Source: an uncultured Candidatus Actinomarina sp.
Lineage (GTDB): Bacteria > Actinomycetota > Acidimicrobiia > Actinomarinales > Actinomarinaceae
DNA length: 42,333 bases
Direction: 5' to 3'
Assembly (NCBI GenBank): GCA_902555055.1
Contig: CACDQN010000008.1
Span: forward strand, 1 to 42,333
In this document: positions 9,299 through 19,415 of the stretch, piece after piece
How the letters are laid out: each line of letters opens with the position of its first letter
How positions within the stretch are numbered: the stretch's first letter is position 1
Position numbers and translations under genes: made by a program
The notes under the pieces: generated by a model
The model's database searches: none
What the model was told of the DNA's origin: nothing
Seen by the model: the letters and a program-made list of their open reading frames with translations, nothing else

Positions 9299-9747
9299 AA
9301 TTAATTCTTAACTCAGACGTCAAATCACTTGGTCGTAAAGGAGATATTGTTAACGTAGCAAAAGGATATGCTAGAAACTATTTGCTTCCAAAGAAATTAG
9401 CAATCATGGCAACTACTAGTAATTTAGAACTGGCTGAGAAGATTCAAGAAAAACGAAAATTACAAGCACAGGAAAATAGTGAGTTGGCAGACTCAATAAC
9501 AACTGCATTAGCAGATGCTAATATTGTAATTTCTCAAAACTCAACAGATGAGGGAACCCTTTATGCTGCAATAAGTAATGAACAGATCGTTGACGCAATT
9601 GAAACTTTTTCAGGTTATAAACTTGAAGAGACACAAATTGATACTAAAGAACAGGTTAAAGAAATAGGACTCCATACTGTAACTGTCGTACTAGGTCCTG
9701 ATACACAATTTGACACAACACTTGAAGTAGTTCCTGAAACAAAATAA
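9295..9747 (+). CDS. rplI: 50S ribosomal protein L9
   Basis: [36 protein letters not shown]. Confidence 0.97.
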   Translation: MKLILNSDVKSLGRKGDIVNVAKGYARNYLLPKKLAIMATTSNLELAEKIQEKRKLQAQENSELADSITTALADANIVISQNSTDEGTLYAAISNEQIVDAIETFSGYKLEETQIDTKEQVKEIGLHTVTVVLGPDTQFDTTLEVVPETK

Positions 9748-11108
9748 TGGTTGGTCCAGAGGCAATTTCATCAAGAGACAATCAATCTCTAGGTAAAGTT
9801 CCTCCACATAGTTTAGAAGCAGAAGAAGCATTGTTAGGAAGCGCTCTACTTTCAAGAGATGCTGTATCACGCTTAATGGAAGAAGTTAGACCAGCTGATT
9901 TCTATAGTCCATCAAACCAAACAGTTTATGAAGCAATGAAAGGTCTGTTTGATACAGGCAAGCCAATTGATACAGTAACCGTCTCGGAGTTAATTTTTAA
10001 AGACTCTAAAAATTCTACTTCAATAAATGCATCATATATCGCAAGACTTGTTGATAACGTTCCAAGCTCAGCAAACTTTGAAAGATATATCGAGATTGTT
10101 TTGGAGCATTCTCATAGAAGAAAATTGTTAAAGGCTAGTGGAAGAATAGAACTTTTAGCAATGGCTATGGATAAAGAAATTCATAGTGTACTTGACGAAG
10201 CTGAGCAAACAATATTTACAGCCTCTGACGATGCCATCGGAGATGGATTAGTTGGTGTTACTGATGTTTTGGAAGGTGCAATCGAAAGAATTGAAGAAAT
10301 AGAAAATAGAGGGACTGGCTTATCAGGACTACCTACCTACTTTACAGATTTAGATAATTATCTATCAGGACTTCAAGAGGGAAACCTAGCTGTTATTGCA
10401 TCTAGACCCAGCATGGGTAAATCTTCCCTTGCTTTGAACATAGGAACTAACGTAGCAAAAGAGGGTAAAGTTGTAGCATTTTTCTCTCTTGAAATGACAA
10501 AAGAAGAACTTGTCCAAAGAGTTCTTTTTTCAGAAGCCAAAGTAACTTCAGGTGACGCTAGAAAAGGACAACTAGGTCCTGAGAAATGGTCAAGAGTAGT
10601 TGAAGCAGCTTCTAAAGTAAATAACCTGCCGTTATATTTTGATGATGCGCCTGTCATTACTGTTACTGACATAAGGGCAAAGTCAAGACGTCTTAAGTCT
10701 GCAAAAAATTTAGATTTGATCATTGTTGACTACCTTCAGTTGATGCAAAGCTCTTCTGGAGATAACAGACAACAAGAAATTGCTGAAATAAGCAGAAATT
10801 TAAAAAACTTGGCTAGAGAATTAAAAGTTCCAATTCTTGCACTTTCTCAGTTGAACAGAGCTGCTGAAGCAAGAGAAGACAAGAGACCACGTCTTGGTGA
10901 TCTTCGTGAGTCGGGTGCAATTGAGCAGGATGCTGATATTGTAATGATGCTTTATAGAGATGATTACTATAACCCAGGGACAGATGTGCCTGGCGTTGCA
11001 GAAGTAAATATAGTTAAAAACAGATCCGGTATGACAGGAAAAGTAGAACTCTTCTTTAGTAAAGAGTTCACTCAATTTAGTAATTACTCAAGACAAGAAC
11101 AACAGTAA
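9747..11108 (+). CDS. dnaB: Replicative DNA helicase
   Basis: SLEAEEALLGSALL; ASRPSMGKSSLALNIG Walker A; LIIVDYLQLMQ; LGDLRESGAIEQDADIVMMLYRDDYY. Confidence 0.97.
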   Translation: MVGPEAISSRDNQSLGKVPPHSLEAEEALLGSALLSRDAVSRLMEEVRPADFYSPSNQTVYEAMKGLFDTGKPIDTVTVSELIFKDSKNSTSINASYIARLVDNVPSSANFERYIEIVLEHSHRRKLLKASGRIELLAMAMDKEIHSVLDEAEQTIFTASDDAIGDGLVGVTDVLEGAIERIEEIENRGTGLSGLPTYFTDLDNYLSGLQEGNLAVIASRPSMGKSSLALNIGTNVAKEGKVVAFFSLEMTKEELVQRVLFSEAKVTSGDARKGQLGPEKWSRVVEAASKVNNLPLYFDDAPVITVTDIRAKSRRLKSAKNLDLIIVDYLQLMQSSSGDNRQQEIAEISRNLKNLARELKVPILALSQLNRAAEAREDKRPRLGDLRESGAIEQDADIVMMLYRDDYYNPGTDVPGVAEVNIVKNRSGMTGKVELFFSKEFTQFSNYSRQEQQ

Positions 11109-11110
11109 GT

Positions 11111-11962
11111 TTGAATTCTAAACTTAGGGCCTACTTTTTAATTAGCTTATTAGCAATTTCATGGGGAACTATTCCACTTATAATCAGAACTTCAGATGTT
11201 AGCTCGCTTTCTTTGGTTGGTATAAGAACTTTCCTTGGAACTATATTTTTATTTTTTTTTGTAATTACAAGAGGCGGGATAAAAAAAGAATTGGTACGTT
11301 CAGGTTTTATCTTAGGTCCACTGCTAGCTATTCATTGGTCAACAATGTTTAAGTCAATTGAGCTGAATACAGTTGCTGTAGGCATTGGTCTAGTTTTTTC
11401 TTATCCTATTTTTATTATTTTATTTGAAATTTTTAGAGGTAAAAATGTCAAGCGACATCAAGTCCTAATTATCTTGACCGGGTTTCTTGGACTTTTTCTT
11501 CTTCTAGACTTATCAACTATATCGTCGATTGCAGGAGTACTTTATGGAATTATCAGCGCAGTAACACTTGCGATTTTAATTATCTACGGGTCTGAAAAAT
11601 CGAAAGAATTTGGTGGACTAAATGTTGCATTTATCCAGGTATTATTTGCTGGAGCTTGTTTATCACCTTTTACCTTTAATGGGTTTTCTTGGATGGTTGA
11701 TAACTTAGCAGTCAGCATATTTCTAGGTTTTTTTCTAACTGGAGTTGGCCTTGCAACTTATTGGTATGTTGTAAAAATTATCACACCGCTTTCTATTGGA
11801 ACTATTACATATCTAGAACCTGTAACAGGTGTAATAATTGGAGCAGTAATACTTAATGAAAATTTACAGAATATTCAATACTTAGGTTTTCTTCTAGTTA
11901 TTAGTGCAGGAGTAGTACAGGTTTATTTAGATTCCAAATACACTTCTGGCTCAAGTGCTTGA
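11111..11962 (+). CDS. EamA/DMT-family transporter
   Basis: 283 aa, about ten hydrophobic helices; AISWGTIPLIIR N-terminus, ITYLEPVTGVIIGAVILNE near C-terminus. TTG start. Confidence 0.85.
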   Translation: MNSKLRAYFLISLLAISWGTIPLIIRTSDVSSLSLVGIRTFLGTIFLFFFVITRGGIKKELVRSGFILGPLLAIHWSTMFKSIELNTVAVGIGLVFSYPIFIILFEIFRGKNVKRHQVLIILTGFLGLFLLLDLSTISSIAGVLYGIISAVTLAILIIYGSEKSKEFGGLNVAFIQVLFAGACLSPFTFNGFSWMVDNLAVSIFLGFFLTGVGLATYWYVVKIITPLSIGTITYLEPVTGVIIGAVILNENLQNIQYLGFLLVISAGVVQVYLDSKYTSGSSA

Positions 11963-12381
11963 TATTTGTCATAGTATTCTTCATTTTCAAGCATAAATTT
12001 ATTTAGATTCCATTCAGCATATTTTTCAAAGTAAGATTTAATCATCCCAATGTTAGATTTAGCTGGAGTGCAAAGTCTGATATATTCTTCTCGATTAAGG
12101 TGTTCTACAATTTGCCCTTGACTATTAATTTTTTTAATAGCATTAGTAACATTATTTGTTGTAACTTTGTACTCAGAAGATAGCAAATTGCTAAGAACAA
12201 CTGAAAGCTTTGGTTCATCTGGTGCAGTATTATCTAAAATTATACATTCTGTGTTGTTTGGATAATCTAGGAATTTAGGGTTATCAATTTCGTTTATTTT
12301 TTCAAAAGTTAAATTACCGTTAATTTCATTTAAATTAAACAAAGTAATAGAACTATTAACCTCAAGCACTAAAATTTGCAT
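11923..12381 (-). CDS. Hypothetical protein
   Basis: 152 aa ORF, 40-nt convergent overlap with the EamA gene; no recognised domain. Confidence 0.55.
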   Translation of the reverse strand: MQILVLEVNSSITLFNLNEINGNLTFEKINEIDNPKFLDYPNNTECIILDNTAPDEPKLSVVLSNLLSSEYKVTTNNVTNAIKKINSQGQIVEHLNREEYIRLCTPAKSNIGMIKSYFEKYAEWNLNKFMLENEEYYDKYQALEPEVYLESK

Positions 12382-12456
12382 ATAATTTAAAATAATAATA
12401 TTTTTGAGTAATAAGAAATTTTAAAAAGAAATTTTTTAAACAAGGTTGATGTAAAT

Positions 12457-14088
12457 ATGACAAGTGTTAAAGGCTTAGGAGCTTCAATAGGAATAGCTAT
12501 AGGAATTTCATATATATATGAAAATGAAATCAATTTTGAACGCCCCACAAGTATTTCATTTGATTTAGCTAAATCTAATTTAATTAAAAGGTTTAAGACA
12601 CAAATCGAATCTTTTAAATCTAAAGATAGGACTGATGAGGCCGAAGTACTTGATGCGTATATCTTGATTCTAGAAGATCCTGAAATCACAAATCAGTTTG
12701 AAGAAATCTCTGATATTTCAAGTGAAAAAGTATTTGAAGTTTTTTCAAATACAGCATCAATCTTTGAATCTATGGAGGATGATTACTTTAAGCAGAGATC
12801 AGAAGACATAATTTCCGTTGGAAAGCATCTAATTTTTGCAATGCAGGATAAAGACACATCTACAACATTTGAAGAAAATACTATTCTAATAGCTAATGAT
12901 TTGACCCCTGCAGACACTTCATCTATGGACTTAAATAAAGTCTCTGGGATTATTTTAAAAGAAGGTGGTTTCACTTCCCATGCTGTAATTGTTGCCAAAA
13001 ATTTAGGAATCCCTTGTGTCATTGGACTTAAAGAGTCTGTAAATGATGTCTTATCAGGAACTAAAGTTGCAATAGATGGTGATAGTGGAGAAGTTATCCT
13101 CTCTCCATCGAAGGAAATTATTTTAGATCTTAAAAGAAAATCAGAAAATATTGATTTAGTAATTAGTAACTTTACTAAAGATAAATATGAGAAATTAGGA
13201 GTTAATTTCAGAATCAATGTTGGCTCCTCAGAAGAAATAGACAATTTTGAACATTTATTCTTAGATTCGATAGGTTTATTTAGATCAGAATTTATTTATT
13301 TAGACAGGCAAAGCCCACCAACACTTGAAGATCAAAAAAAAGTATTATCTGAACTTTCAGAAAAATTTAAAGGCACAATTGTATTCAGAACTCTTGATAT
13401 TGGTGGAGATAAACAGGTTAAGCATTTAAATTTACCAGTTGAAGAAAACCCCTTTTTGGGAGTTAGGGGGGTAAGGTTGTCACTCGAGAATAAAGATATT
13501 TTCTATTCACAAGTTAGATCAATTTTGGAATCAGAGTGTATTGATAGACTTAAAGTGATGTTTCCTATGGTATCTACAATTGAAGATTTTTTGGATGCTA
13601 AAAATTATGTAAATGAAATTGCTGAAGAGTTAGATTTAAAAACACCACCATTGGGAATTATGGTTGAAACACCATCATCAGCACTAATGTCAGATCAGTT
13701 TGCTGAAGTTGTAGATTTTATTTCAATTGGTACAAATGATTTAACACAATACATAATGGCTGCTGATAGGGGGAATAGTAATCTTAGCAAATATCAAAAC
13801 CCGCTCCATCCAGCTGTACTAAGAGCCATCTCAGGCGTAATAAATAATTGTAAAAAAAATAAAATTGAAGTTTCTGTCTGTGGTGAAATGGCATCAGATC
13901 CTATGTCAGCTTTGGCATTATACATTTTAGGGTTAAGAACATTTAGTATGTCTCCATCTGCTGCGCCTTTTGTTTTTGAAATTCTTGATAACAATCATCA
14001 AAGTATTCCTGAACAATTTGAGGATAAAATGTTATCGGCACTTAATGCTGAAGAAGTAACACTTCTAATAGAGGAAAATATACTTTGA
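12457..14088 (+). CDS. ptsI: PTS Enzyme I (phosphoenolpyruvate-protein phosphotransferase)
   Basis: GGFTSHAVIVAKNLGIPCVIG (active-site His), FRTLDIGGDK, ISIGTNDLTQYIMAADRGN, VCGEMASDP. Confidence 0.95.
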   Translation: MTSVKGLGASIGIAIGISYIYENEINFERPTSISFDLAKSNLIKRFKTQIESFKSKDRTDEAEVLDAYILILEDPEITNQFEEISDISSEKVFEVFSNTASIFESMEDDYFKQRSEDIISVGKHLIFAMQDKDTSTTFEENTILIANDLTPADTSSMDLNKVSGIILKEGGFTSHAVIVAKNLGIPCVIGLKESVNDVLSGTKVAIDGDSGEVILSPSKEIILDLKRKSENIDLVISNFTKDKYEKLGVNFRINVGSSEEIDNFEHLFLDSIGLFRSEFIYLDRQSPPTLEDQKKVLSELSEKFKGTIVFRTLDIGGDKQVKHLNLPVEENPFLGVRGVRLSLENKDIFYSQVRSILESECIDRLKVMFPMVSTIEDFLDAKNYVNEIAEELDLKTPPLGIMVETPSSALMSDQFAEVVDFISIGTNDLTQYIMAADRGNSNLSKYQNPLHPAVLRAISGVINNCKKNKIEVSVCGEMASDPMSALALYILGLRTFSMSPSAAPFVFEILDNNHQSIPEQFEDKMLSALNAEEVTLLIEENIL

Positions 14089-14765
14089 AAGTTCATGCAA
14101 TTTTATTAGCTGGTGGATCTAGTGATAGATTTAACAATGAAGAAAATAAAGTTTACTTTCCTATTGGGGGCAAGCCAGCTCTCTCTTGGGCTTTAGAAAC
14201 TCTAGATAATTCTGAGAAAGTAGATTCAATATTACTAGTTGTTCGCGATGAAGATTGGGACAAAACGAACAATGTTATTGAACTAACAAACCCTAAAAAG
14301 CTTATAGGTGTTGCAGTTGGAGGAAATACTAGACATCAAAGTGAATATGAAGGTTTAGTCAACTTAAAAGGAAGGGAAGATGTCGACGAAGAAGACTTAA
14401 TATTAATACATGATGGAGCAAGACCTCTTCTCCCGATATATTTACTAGATGAACTAATCGATGTAGCAACTAAATATGGAGCATCTGCACCAGGTTTTAA
14501 TTCAGAAAATCTTATGAAAAAAGATAATTCGAACAATGATACAAAACAAGAAACTATTGTAGAAATACAAACACCCCAAATATTTCCAGCTTCAGAATTA
14601 TGGAAGTCTTATGAACTCGCAAAACTTGATAATTGGCAAGCTGTGGACACCACGGAGTGCGTCTCTAAATATTCAGAACTCGAAGCAGTTGTAATACCAG
14701 GAGATCCAAGAAATATGAAAGTAACTTTTATCGAGGATATATTCACATTAGAAACGATGATTTAA
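14085..14765 (+). CDS. ispD: 2-C-methyl-D-erythritol 4-phosphate cytidylyltransferase
   Basis: AILLAGGSSDRF, LIHDGARPLLP, IQTPQIFP; TTG start overlaps the ptsI stop. Confidence 0.88.
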   Translation: MKVHAILLAGGSSDRFNNEENKVYFPIGGKPALSWALETLDNSEKVDSILLVVRDEDWDKTNNVIELTNPKKLIGVAVGGNTRHQSEYEGLVNLKGREDVDEEDLILIHDGARPLLPIYLLDELIDVATKYGASAPGFNSENLMKKDNSNNDTKQETIVEIQTPQIFPASELWKSYELAKLDNWQAVDTTECVSKYSELEAVVIPGDPRNMKVTFIEDIFTLETMI

Positions 14766-14870
14766 TTTTCTACTATAAATTTTAACTGTACTATTTTCCG
14801 TGTAATATAAAACTTTTCACCTAAATCTAATACAAGCTATCTTTGAAGTCAGTAAAATTAAAGTAATCAT

Positions 14871-15299
14871 TTGAGTTGGGAGATAATGATACTAGATTCA
14901 CCTTATGCCATTGGCATAATTTTTGTAACTCTTGCATTGATGTGGGTATTACAAATGTATCTTGCAAAAAAACAAGCTACGAGCTTTCTTAATGCAGTTA
15001 ACAGCATTAAAGGTTCTGGACTTGAAGTTGCTATTGGGATCAACCAACCAAAATGGGGAAGAAAAAAAATCTATATAGCAATTTCAGCTAATGCAGAATC
15101 AATCATTGTTGATGGCCTAACCCTAGAAGGTGTTACTACTTTTGCAAAAAGTAAAAAACTTACATTATTCAACGGTAAGAGTTTGCATGAAATTGTTACT
15201 TCAGATAATAACGAACCTATCTGGGAAGCTGCCTCAATGGCAGCTGATACTTTGATCAAAAGAATTCAAAGTAAAGAAGATAGTAGTTCAATAAGTTAG
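14871..15299 (+). CDS. Glucitol-operon activator GutM/SrlM family membrane protein
   Basis: N-terminal TM helix followed by IYIAISANAESIIVDGLTLEGVTTFAKSKKLTLFNGKSLHEI, resembling GutM; first gene before glucitol-type PTS components. Confidence 0.72.
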   Translation: MSWEIMILDSPYAIGIIFVTLALMWVLQMYLAKKQATSFLNAVNSIKGSGLEVAIGINQPKWGRKKIYIAISANAESIIVDGLTLEGVTTFAKSKKLTLFNGKSLHEIVTSDNNEPIWEAASMAADTLIKRIQSKEDSSSIS

Positions 15300-15316
15300 C
15301 AAAAGAAGGGGGAGAA

Positions 15317-15859
15317 ATGGATGCTTTGGTAAATGGCGCAGAAGCCTTTATACAAGTATTTAGAACCGCTGCTGACGTATTTGTAGGATTCACAACTGGA
15401 ATTATTCCAATTGTGGTAGTGTTCTTGACTGCAGTAAATGCTTTGGTCAAGTTTATTGGTGAGGAAAGAGTAGAGGGGTTTGCAAAATGGGCTTCTCAAG
15501 AAGGGGCGATATACATGCCTGTTCGATATACTCTCCTACCGTTTGTTGCTGTGTTTATGTTAACTAACCCAGTTTGTTATACATTCGGTACATTTTTGCC
15601 AGAAAAGCACAAACCGGCATTTTATGATTCAGCAGTCAGCTTTGTACATCCAATTACGGGAATATTTCCACACGCAAATGGTGGAGAGTTATTCGTATGG
15701 CTAGGCATTGCTGCAGGTGTCGAGATTGTTGCACCTGACATGGTTACTGCTTTAGCAGTTCGTTACCTACTTGCTGGTCTTGTAGTTATTTTGATTAGAG
15801 GTATTGTCACTGACATTATTTATAACATTATGGCAGCAAGAAAGGCGGGTGTCGAATAA
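15317..15859 (+). CDS. PTS glucitol/sorbitol-type EIIC (SrlA/GutA family)
   Basis: 180 aa, polytopic: TTGIIPIVVVFLTAVNALVKFIGEERVEGFAKWA, YTLLPFVAVFMLTNPVCYTFG, FLPEKHKPAFYDSAVSFVHPITGIFPHANGGELFVWLG. Confidence 0.92.
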   Translation: MDALVNGAEAFIQVFRTAADVFVGFTTGIIPIVVVFLTAVNALVKFIGEERVEGFAKWASQEGAIYMPVRYTLLPFVAVFMLTNPVCYTFGTFLPEKHKPAFYDSAVSFVHPITGIFPHANGGELFVWLGIAAGVEIVAPDMVTALAVRYLLAGLVVILIRGIVTDIIYNIMAARKAGVE

Positions 15860-16383
15860 TGCAAGCATTAATAGAAAGAATAGGTAGATCAGTTGGTGGC
15901 GTAGTTGGAACACTGTTCCAAGCAGGTCGTGATGCAGTTGATCTATGTCTTAAAACAATTATTCCTTTCATGGCATTCGTAACATTCGTCATTGGTTTGA
16001 TTTTAGAAACCGGTGTCGGTGATGCAATTGCAAATGGAATTAAAGGCTTTTCTAGCAGTTTGGGTGGATTGATGATAGTTTGTGTCATCTGTGCAATTCC
16101 AGTCCTGTCACCATTATTGGGACCAGGTGCTGTTATTGCCCAAATTGTTGGTGTTCTAATTGGTACAGAAATTGGTCGTGGAAACATTGATGTTTCAATG
16201 GCGCTTCCAGCATTGTTTGCAATTAACCCACAGGTTGGTTGTGACTTTGTTCCTGTAGGATTAGCACTTGGTGAAGCTGAACCTGAGACAGTTACGATTG
16301 GAGTTCCGGCAGTTCTGACAAGCAGAATGATTACTGGACCAATCTCAGTAGTTGTTGGTTATTTATTTGCATTAGGGTTGTAA
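15859..16383 (+). CDS. PTS glucitol/sorbitol-type EIIBC, membrane (C-terminal SrlE) part encoded separately
   Basis: TIIPFMAFVTFVIGLILETGVGDAIANGIKGF, CAIPVLSPLLGPGAVIAQIVGVLIGTEIGRG, INPQVGCDFVPVGLALGEAEPETVTIGVPAVLTSRMITGP. Confidence 0.9.
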   Translation: MQALIERIGRSVGGVVGTLFQAGRDAVDLCLKTIIPFMAFVTFVIGLILETGVGDAIANGIKGFSSSLGGLMIVCVICAIPVLSPLLGPGAVIAQIVGVLIGTEIGRGNIDVSMALPALFAINPQVGCDFVPVGLALGEAEPETVTIGVPAVLTSRMITGPISVVVGYLFALGL

Positions 16384-16410
16384 AAATTTAATTTAACAAT
16401 TGTTAAGTGT

Positions 16411-16440
16411 GTAGCGCTCTGTGTAAAATCAGAGCGTTAC
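16411..16440 (+). promoter_or_regulatory. Intercistronic stem-loop between the two glucitol EIIBC gene parts
   Basis: gtagcgctctg / tgtaaaat / cagagcgttac: 11-bp stem with one G-T wobble and 8-nt loop. Directly downstream of the palindrome TTAACAATTGTTAA (16393-16406). Confidence 0.8.
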
Positions 16441-16458
16441 AAATTTTAAGGAGAATAA

Positions 16459-16836
16459 ATGGCAGAATATAAAAAAGTTAAAGTGGAAGCTGGTAAAAGT
16501 GGTTGGGGCGGTCCATTAGAAATTCAACCAACAGATGAAAAAAAATATATTGTTTGTATTACAGGTGGGGGCATACACCCAGTAGCACAAAAAATTGCTG
16601 ATTTAACAGGTGCTGAAGCATTTGATGGTTTTAAATCATCACCAGAAGGAAGTTTTAAAGCAATGGCATGTGCAGTTATTGATTGCGGAGGAACGGCACG
16701 AATCGGAGTTTATCCAATGAAAGGTGTTCCTACAATTGATATACACGACACAACACCTGCAGGGCCTCTCGCACAGTTTATTAAAGAAGAAAACTTTGTT
16801 TCAGGCGTATCTGAGGATCAAGTAACAGAAGCTTAA
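16459..16836 (+). CDS. PTS glucitol/sorbitol-type EIIB (N-terminal SrlE part)
   Basis: KKVKVEAGKSGWGGPLEIQP, YIVCITGGGIHPVAQKIADLTGAEAFDGFKSS, AVIDCGGTARIGVYPMKGVPTIDIHDTTPAGPLAQFI. Confidence 0.92.
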   Translation: MAEYKKVKVEAGKSGWGGPLEIQPTDEKKYIVCITGGGIHPVAQKIADLTGAEAFDGFKSSPEGSFKAMACAVIDCGGTARIGVYPMKGVPTIDIHDTTPAGPLAQFIKEENFVSGVSEDQVTEA

Positions 16837-17195
16837 TGCTTATTTATTCTTCTGAAATAGTCCGAATAGGCGATCAAGCACATTTATTTTTGGACGAAGG
16901 AATAGTTGTCTTTTTTGGTGATAACGCTCCAGAAGAGCTTCAAGATTTTGCTGTAATTCATAAATTAATGGAAATTTCTGAAGAAATTGTTGTTGGTTCA
17001 AAAATTTGTTTATCAAACGCAAATTTAGAAGTAACAGCTGTTGGACCAGTCGCTAATGAAAATTTTAAAAACCTTGGCCATTTGGTTTTAAAACTTGATA
17101 GTTCAACAGAAGCAGCGTTACCAGGGGATGTAAGTTGTAAGTATGATAAAAAACCGGTTATTGAAATTGGAGATAAGTTAGAGATTACTCAATGA
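16836..17195 (+). CDS. PTS glucitol/sorbitol-type EIIA (SrlB/GutB family)
   Basis: ILFGDNAP-like motif (VVFFGDNAPEELQDFAVIHK), LGHLVLKLD; position after EIIB. Confidence 0.85.
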   Translation: MLIYSSEIVRIGDQAHLFLDEGIVVFFGDNAPEELQDFAVIHKLMEISEEIVVGSKICLSNANLEVTAVGPVANENFKNLGHLVLKLDSSTEAALPGDVSCKYDKKPVIEIGDKLEITQ

Positions 17196-18445
17196 ACTAT
17201 ACAGAAGAGTTGATTAAAAGAGAAAAAGAACTTGGAAGACCAGTAAGAGTAGGTCTTGCGGGTGCTGGACAGATGGGTTCAGGCTTAGCAGCTCAAATTG
17301 GAAGAATACCTGGAATGAGCCTTGTCGCCTGTGCGGATATTGATATAAAAAGAGCAGAAAATGCACTCTCGTTAGCTGGAGTCGAAATAATTAAAAGCAA
17401 CAATGAAGCAGCAGACTCTATTAGTAATGGTCATGGAGGGGTTGTAGATAACGCATCAGCACTTTCAGAGCTTCCAGTAGACATAGTTTTTGAAGCAACA
17501 GGAGTCCCCTGGGTTGGTGCAGAAGTTGCAAATGCCTGTATTGATGCAAAAAAACATATTCTTATGTTGAATGTTGAAACAGATGTCACTATTGGTATGT
17601 ATCTTGCAAATAAAGCACGTGAAAATGGAGTAGTTTATAGTGTTGCAAATGGAGACGAACCTGTTGCATGTAAAGAACTTTATGATTTTTCTATAGACCT
17701 TGGCTTTGAAGTTGTTTGTGTGGGTAAAGGAAAAAATAACCCGCTTGATCAAACAGCTAATCCTGATACATGTTTGGAAAAAGCAACAAAGAAGAAAATG
17801 AATCCAAAAATGTTAGCAAGTTTTGAAGATGGTTCAAAGACAATGATAGAGATGGCAGCTCTTGCTAACGCCATCAACCTACCACCAGATAGAGCTGGAA
17901 TGAATGGGCCTGTTAGTGAAGTTAGCGATTTAAATAAAATACTTATACCTCAAGAAGATGGCGGTGTTCTTAGTAGTTCAGGACGTGTAGATTATGCTTT
18001 TGGGCCAGCTCCTGGAGTATTTTCTATTGTAAAATCTGAAAACATTACAGTTATTGAAGAAATGGAGTACCTCTCTATGGGAGAAGGCCCCTACTACACT
18101 TTTTACAGACCCTATCATTTAGCGTCTATAGAGGCCCCAAGAAGTATTGGTATGGCAATCATAAATGAAGAAGCAGGTCTACAACCTACGACATGGATTG
18201 CTGAAGTAGTAGGACATGCAAAAAAAGATTTAAGTAAAGGGGAGATGGTTGATGGGATTGGTGGTTTTAATTCTTACGGAGTAACATATCCAGTTCAGGA
18301 AGCTAAGAATCTAGTTCCACTCGGTCTTCTTGAGGGTGCAGAAATAATTAGTGATATAAAGCAAGGGGAGCCAATTACCTTTGATGATGTCAATCTTCCA
18401 GAAAATCTAATCAATAATTTACGAAAACTACAAGACAATAGTTAA
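17192..18445 (+). CDS. COG4091-like NAD(P)-dependent oxidoreductase with SAF domain (homoserine dehydrogenase-like)
   Basis: Rossmann GLAGAGQMGSGLAAQI; MLNVETDVTIGMYLANKARENGVVYSVANGDEPVACKELYDF; C-terminal SAF-like segment. Confidence 0.8.
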   Translation: MNYTEELIKREKELGRPVRVGLAGAGQMGSGLAAQIGRIPGMSLVACADIDIKRAENALSLAGVEIIKSNNEAADSISNGHGGVVDNASALSELPVDIVFEATGVPWVGAEVANACIDAKKHILMLNVETDVTIGMYLANKARENGVVYSVANGDEPVACKELYDFSIDLGFEVVCVGKGKNNPLDQTANPDTCLEKATKKKMNPKMLASFEDGSKTMIEMAALANAINLPPDRAGMNGPVSEVSDLNKILIPQEDGGVLSSSGRVDYAFGPAPGVFSIVKSENITVIEEMEYLSMGEGPYYTFYRPYHLASIEAPRSIGMAIINEEAGLQPTTWIAEVVGHAKKDLSKGEMVDGIGGFNSYGVTYPVQEAKNLVPLGLLEGAEIISDIKQGEPITFDDVNLPENLINNLRKLQDNS

Positions 18446-18455
18446 ATAGAAATTA

Positions 18456-19415
18456 ATGGCACTAATTAAAGATACGCAATTAGAACTTCATCGAATGATG
18501 ATGCTAATAAGATTGTTTGAAGAAGCACTAGAAGAAATGTTTTCCCGTGGCCTTCTACATGGAACAATGCATCTCTCAATAGGACAAGAAGCAACAGCAG
18601 CCGGTGCATGTCTTGCTTTAGATAAAAAAGATTTAATAACTTCAACCCACAGAGGGCATGGTCACTGTCTTGGTAAGGGAGCAGAACCATATAAAATGTT
18701 TGCTGAGCTTTTAGGACGTGAAGATGGATATTGCAGGGGGCGTGGAGGCTCAATGCACATTGCTGACTTATCAAATGGAAATCTTGGTGCTAATGGTATT
18801 GTTGCAGGAAGTTTAACCATATCTGTTGGAGCTGCTCTTTCATTTCAGCTACAAAAGAAAGAAAATATTGTTCTATGTTTCTTTGGTGACGGGGCTGTAA
18901 ATGAGGGATCGTTCCATGAAGCACTTAACCTAGCTTCGTTATGGAATCTCCCTGTACTATTTTTATGTGAAAACAATCAATATGGAATGTCTATGGCTTC
19001 TGAAAAAGCTGTTGCTGGTGAGTCAATTGCATCAAGAGGAAAATCATACGGCATTGAAAGTATTCAGATTGATGGTAATGATGTCGAGGCAGTCTATGAA
19101 AGTGTGTCTACTTGTAAAGATGAAATATTAAGTAATAAGAGACCAAAATTTATTGAAGCTGTTACATATCGATATAGAGGGCATTCAAAGTCAGATCGAA
19201 ACTTATATAGGACGAGTGAGGAAATAAATTTTTGGAAAGATGAAAAAGACCCGATTAAAAGATATATAGGAAAACTACTTGAACAGGGTATTACAGAAGT
19301 AGATTTAAAAAAAATTGATGAAGAAGTAAAGCAAACAATAAGAACCTCAGTAAAGAAAGCTTTAGACTCCTCACTAAGCCCAATCACTAATCTCGAGGAG
19401 GACTCTTATGCCTGA
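18456..19415 (+). CDS. TPP-dependent 2-oxo acid/acetoin dehydrogenase E1 alpha subunit
   Basis: GRGGSMHIADLSNGNLGANGIVAGSLTISVGAALS; TPP motif FFGDGAVNEGSFHEALNLASLWNLPVLFLCENN. Confidence 0.93.
   Translation: MALIKDTQLELHRMMMLIRLFEEALEEMFSRGLLHGTMHLSIGQEATAAGACLALDKKDLITSTHRGHGHCLGKGAEPYKMFAELLGREDGYCRGRGGSMHIADLSNGNLGANGIVAGSLTISVGAALSFQLQKKENIVLCFFGDGAVNEGSFHEALNLASLWNLPVLFLCENNQYGMSMASEKAVAGESIASRGKSYGIESIQIDGNDVEAVYESVSTCKDEILSNKRPKFIEAVTYRYRGHSKSDRNLYRTSEEINFWKDEKDPIKRYIGKLLEQGITEVDLKKIDEEVKQTIRTSVKKALDSSLSPITNLEEDSYA

Noticed and set aside
10373-11075. Minus-strand ORFs opposite dnaB (10373-10723, 10821-11075)
   Set aside because: Complement of conserved helicase motifs; Cys/Ile-rich low-quality translations.
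12783-13244. 153-aa minus-strand ORF inside ptsI
   Set aside because: Antisense shadow of conserved Enzyme I coding sequence.
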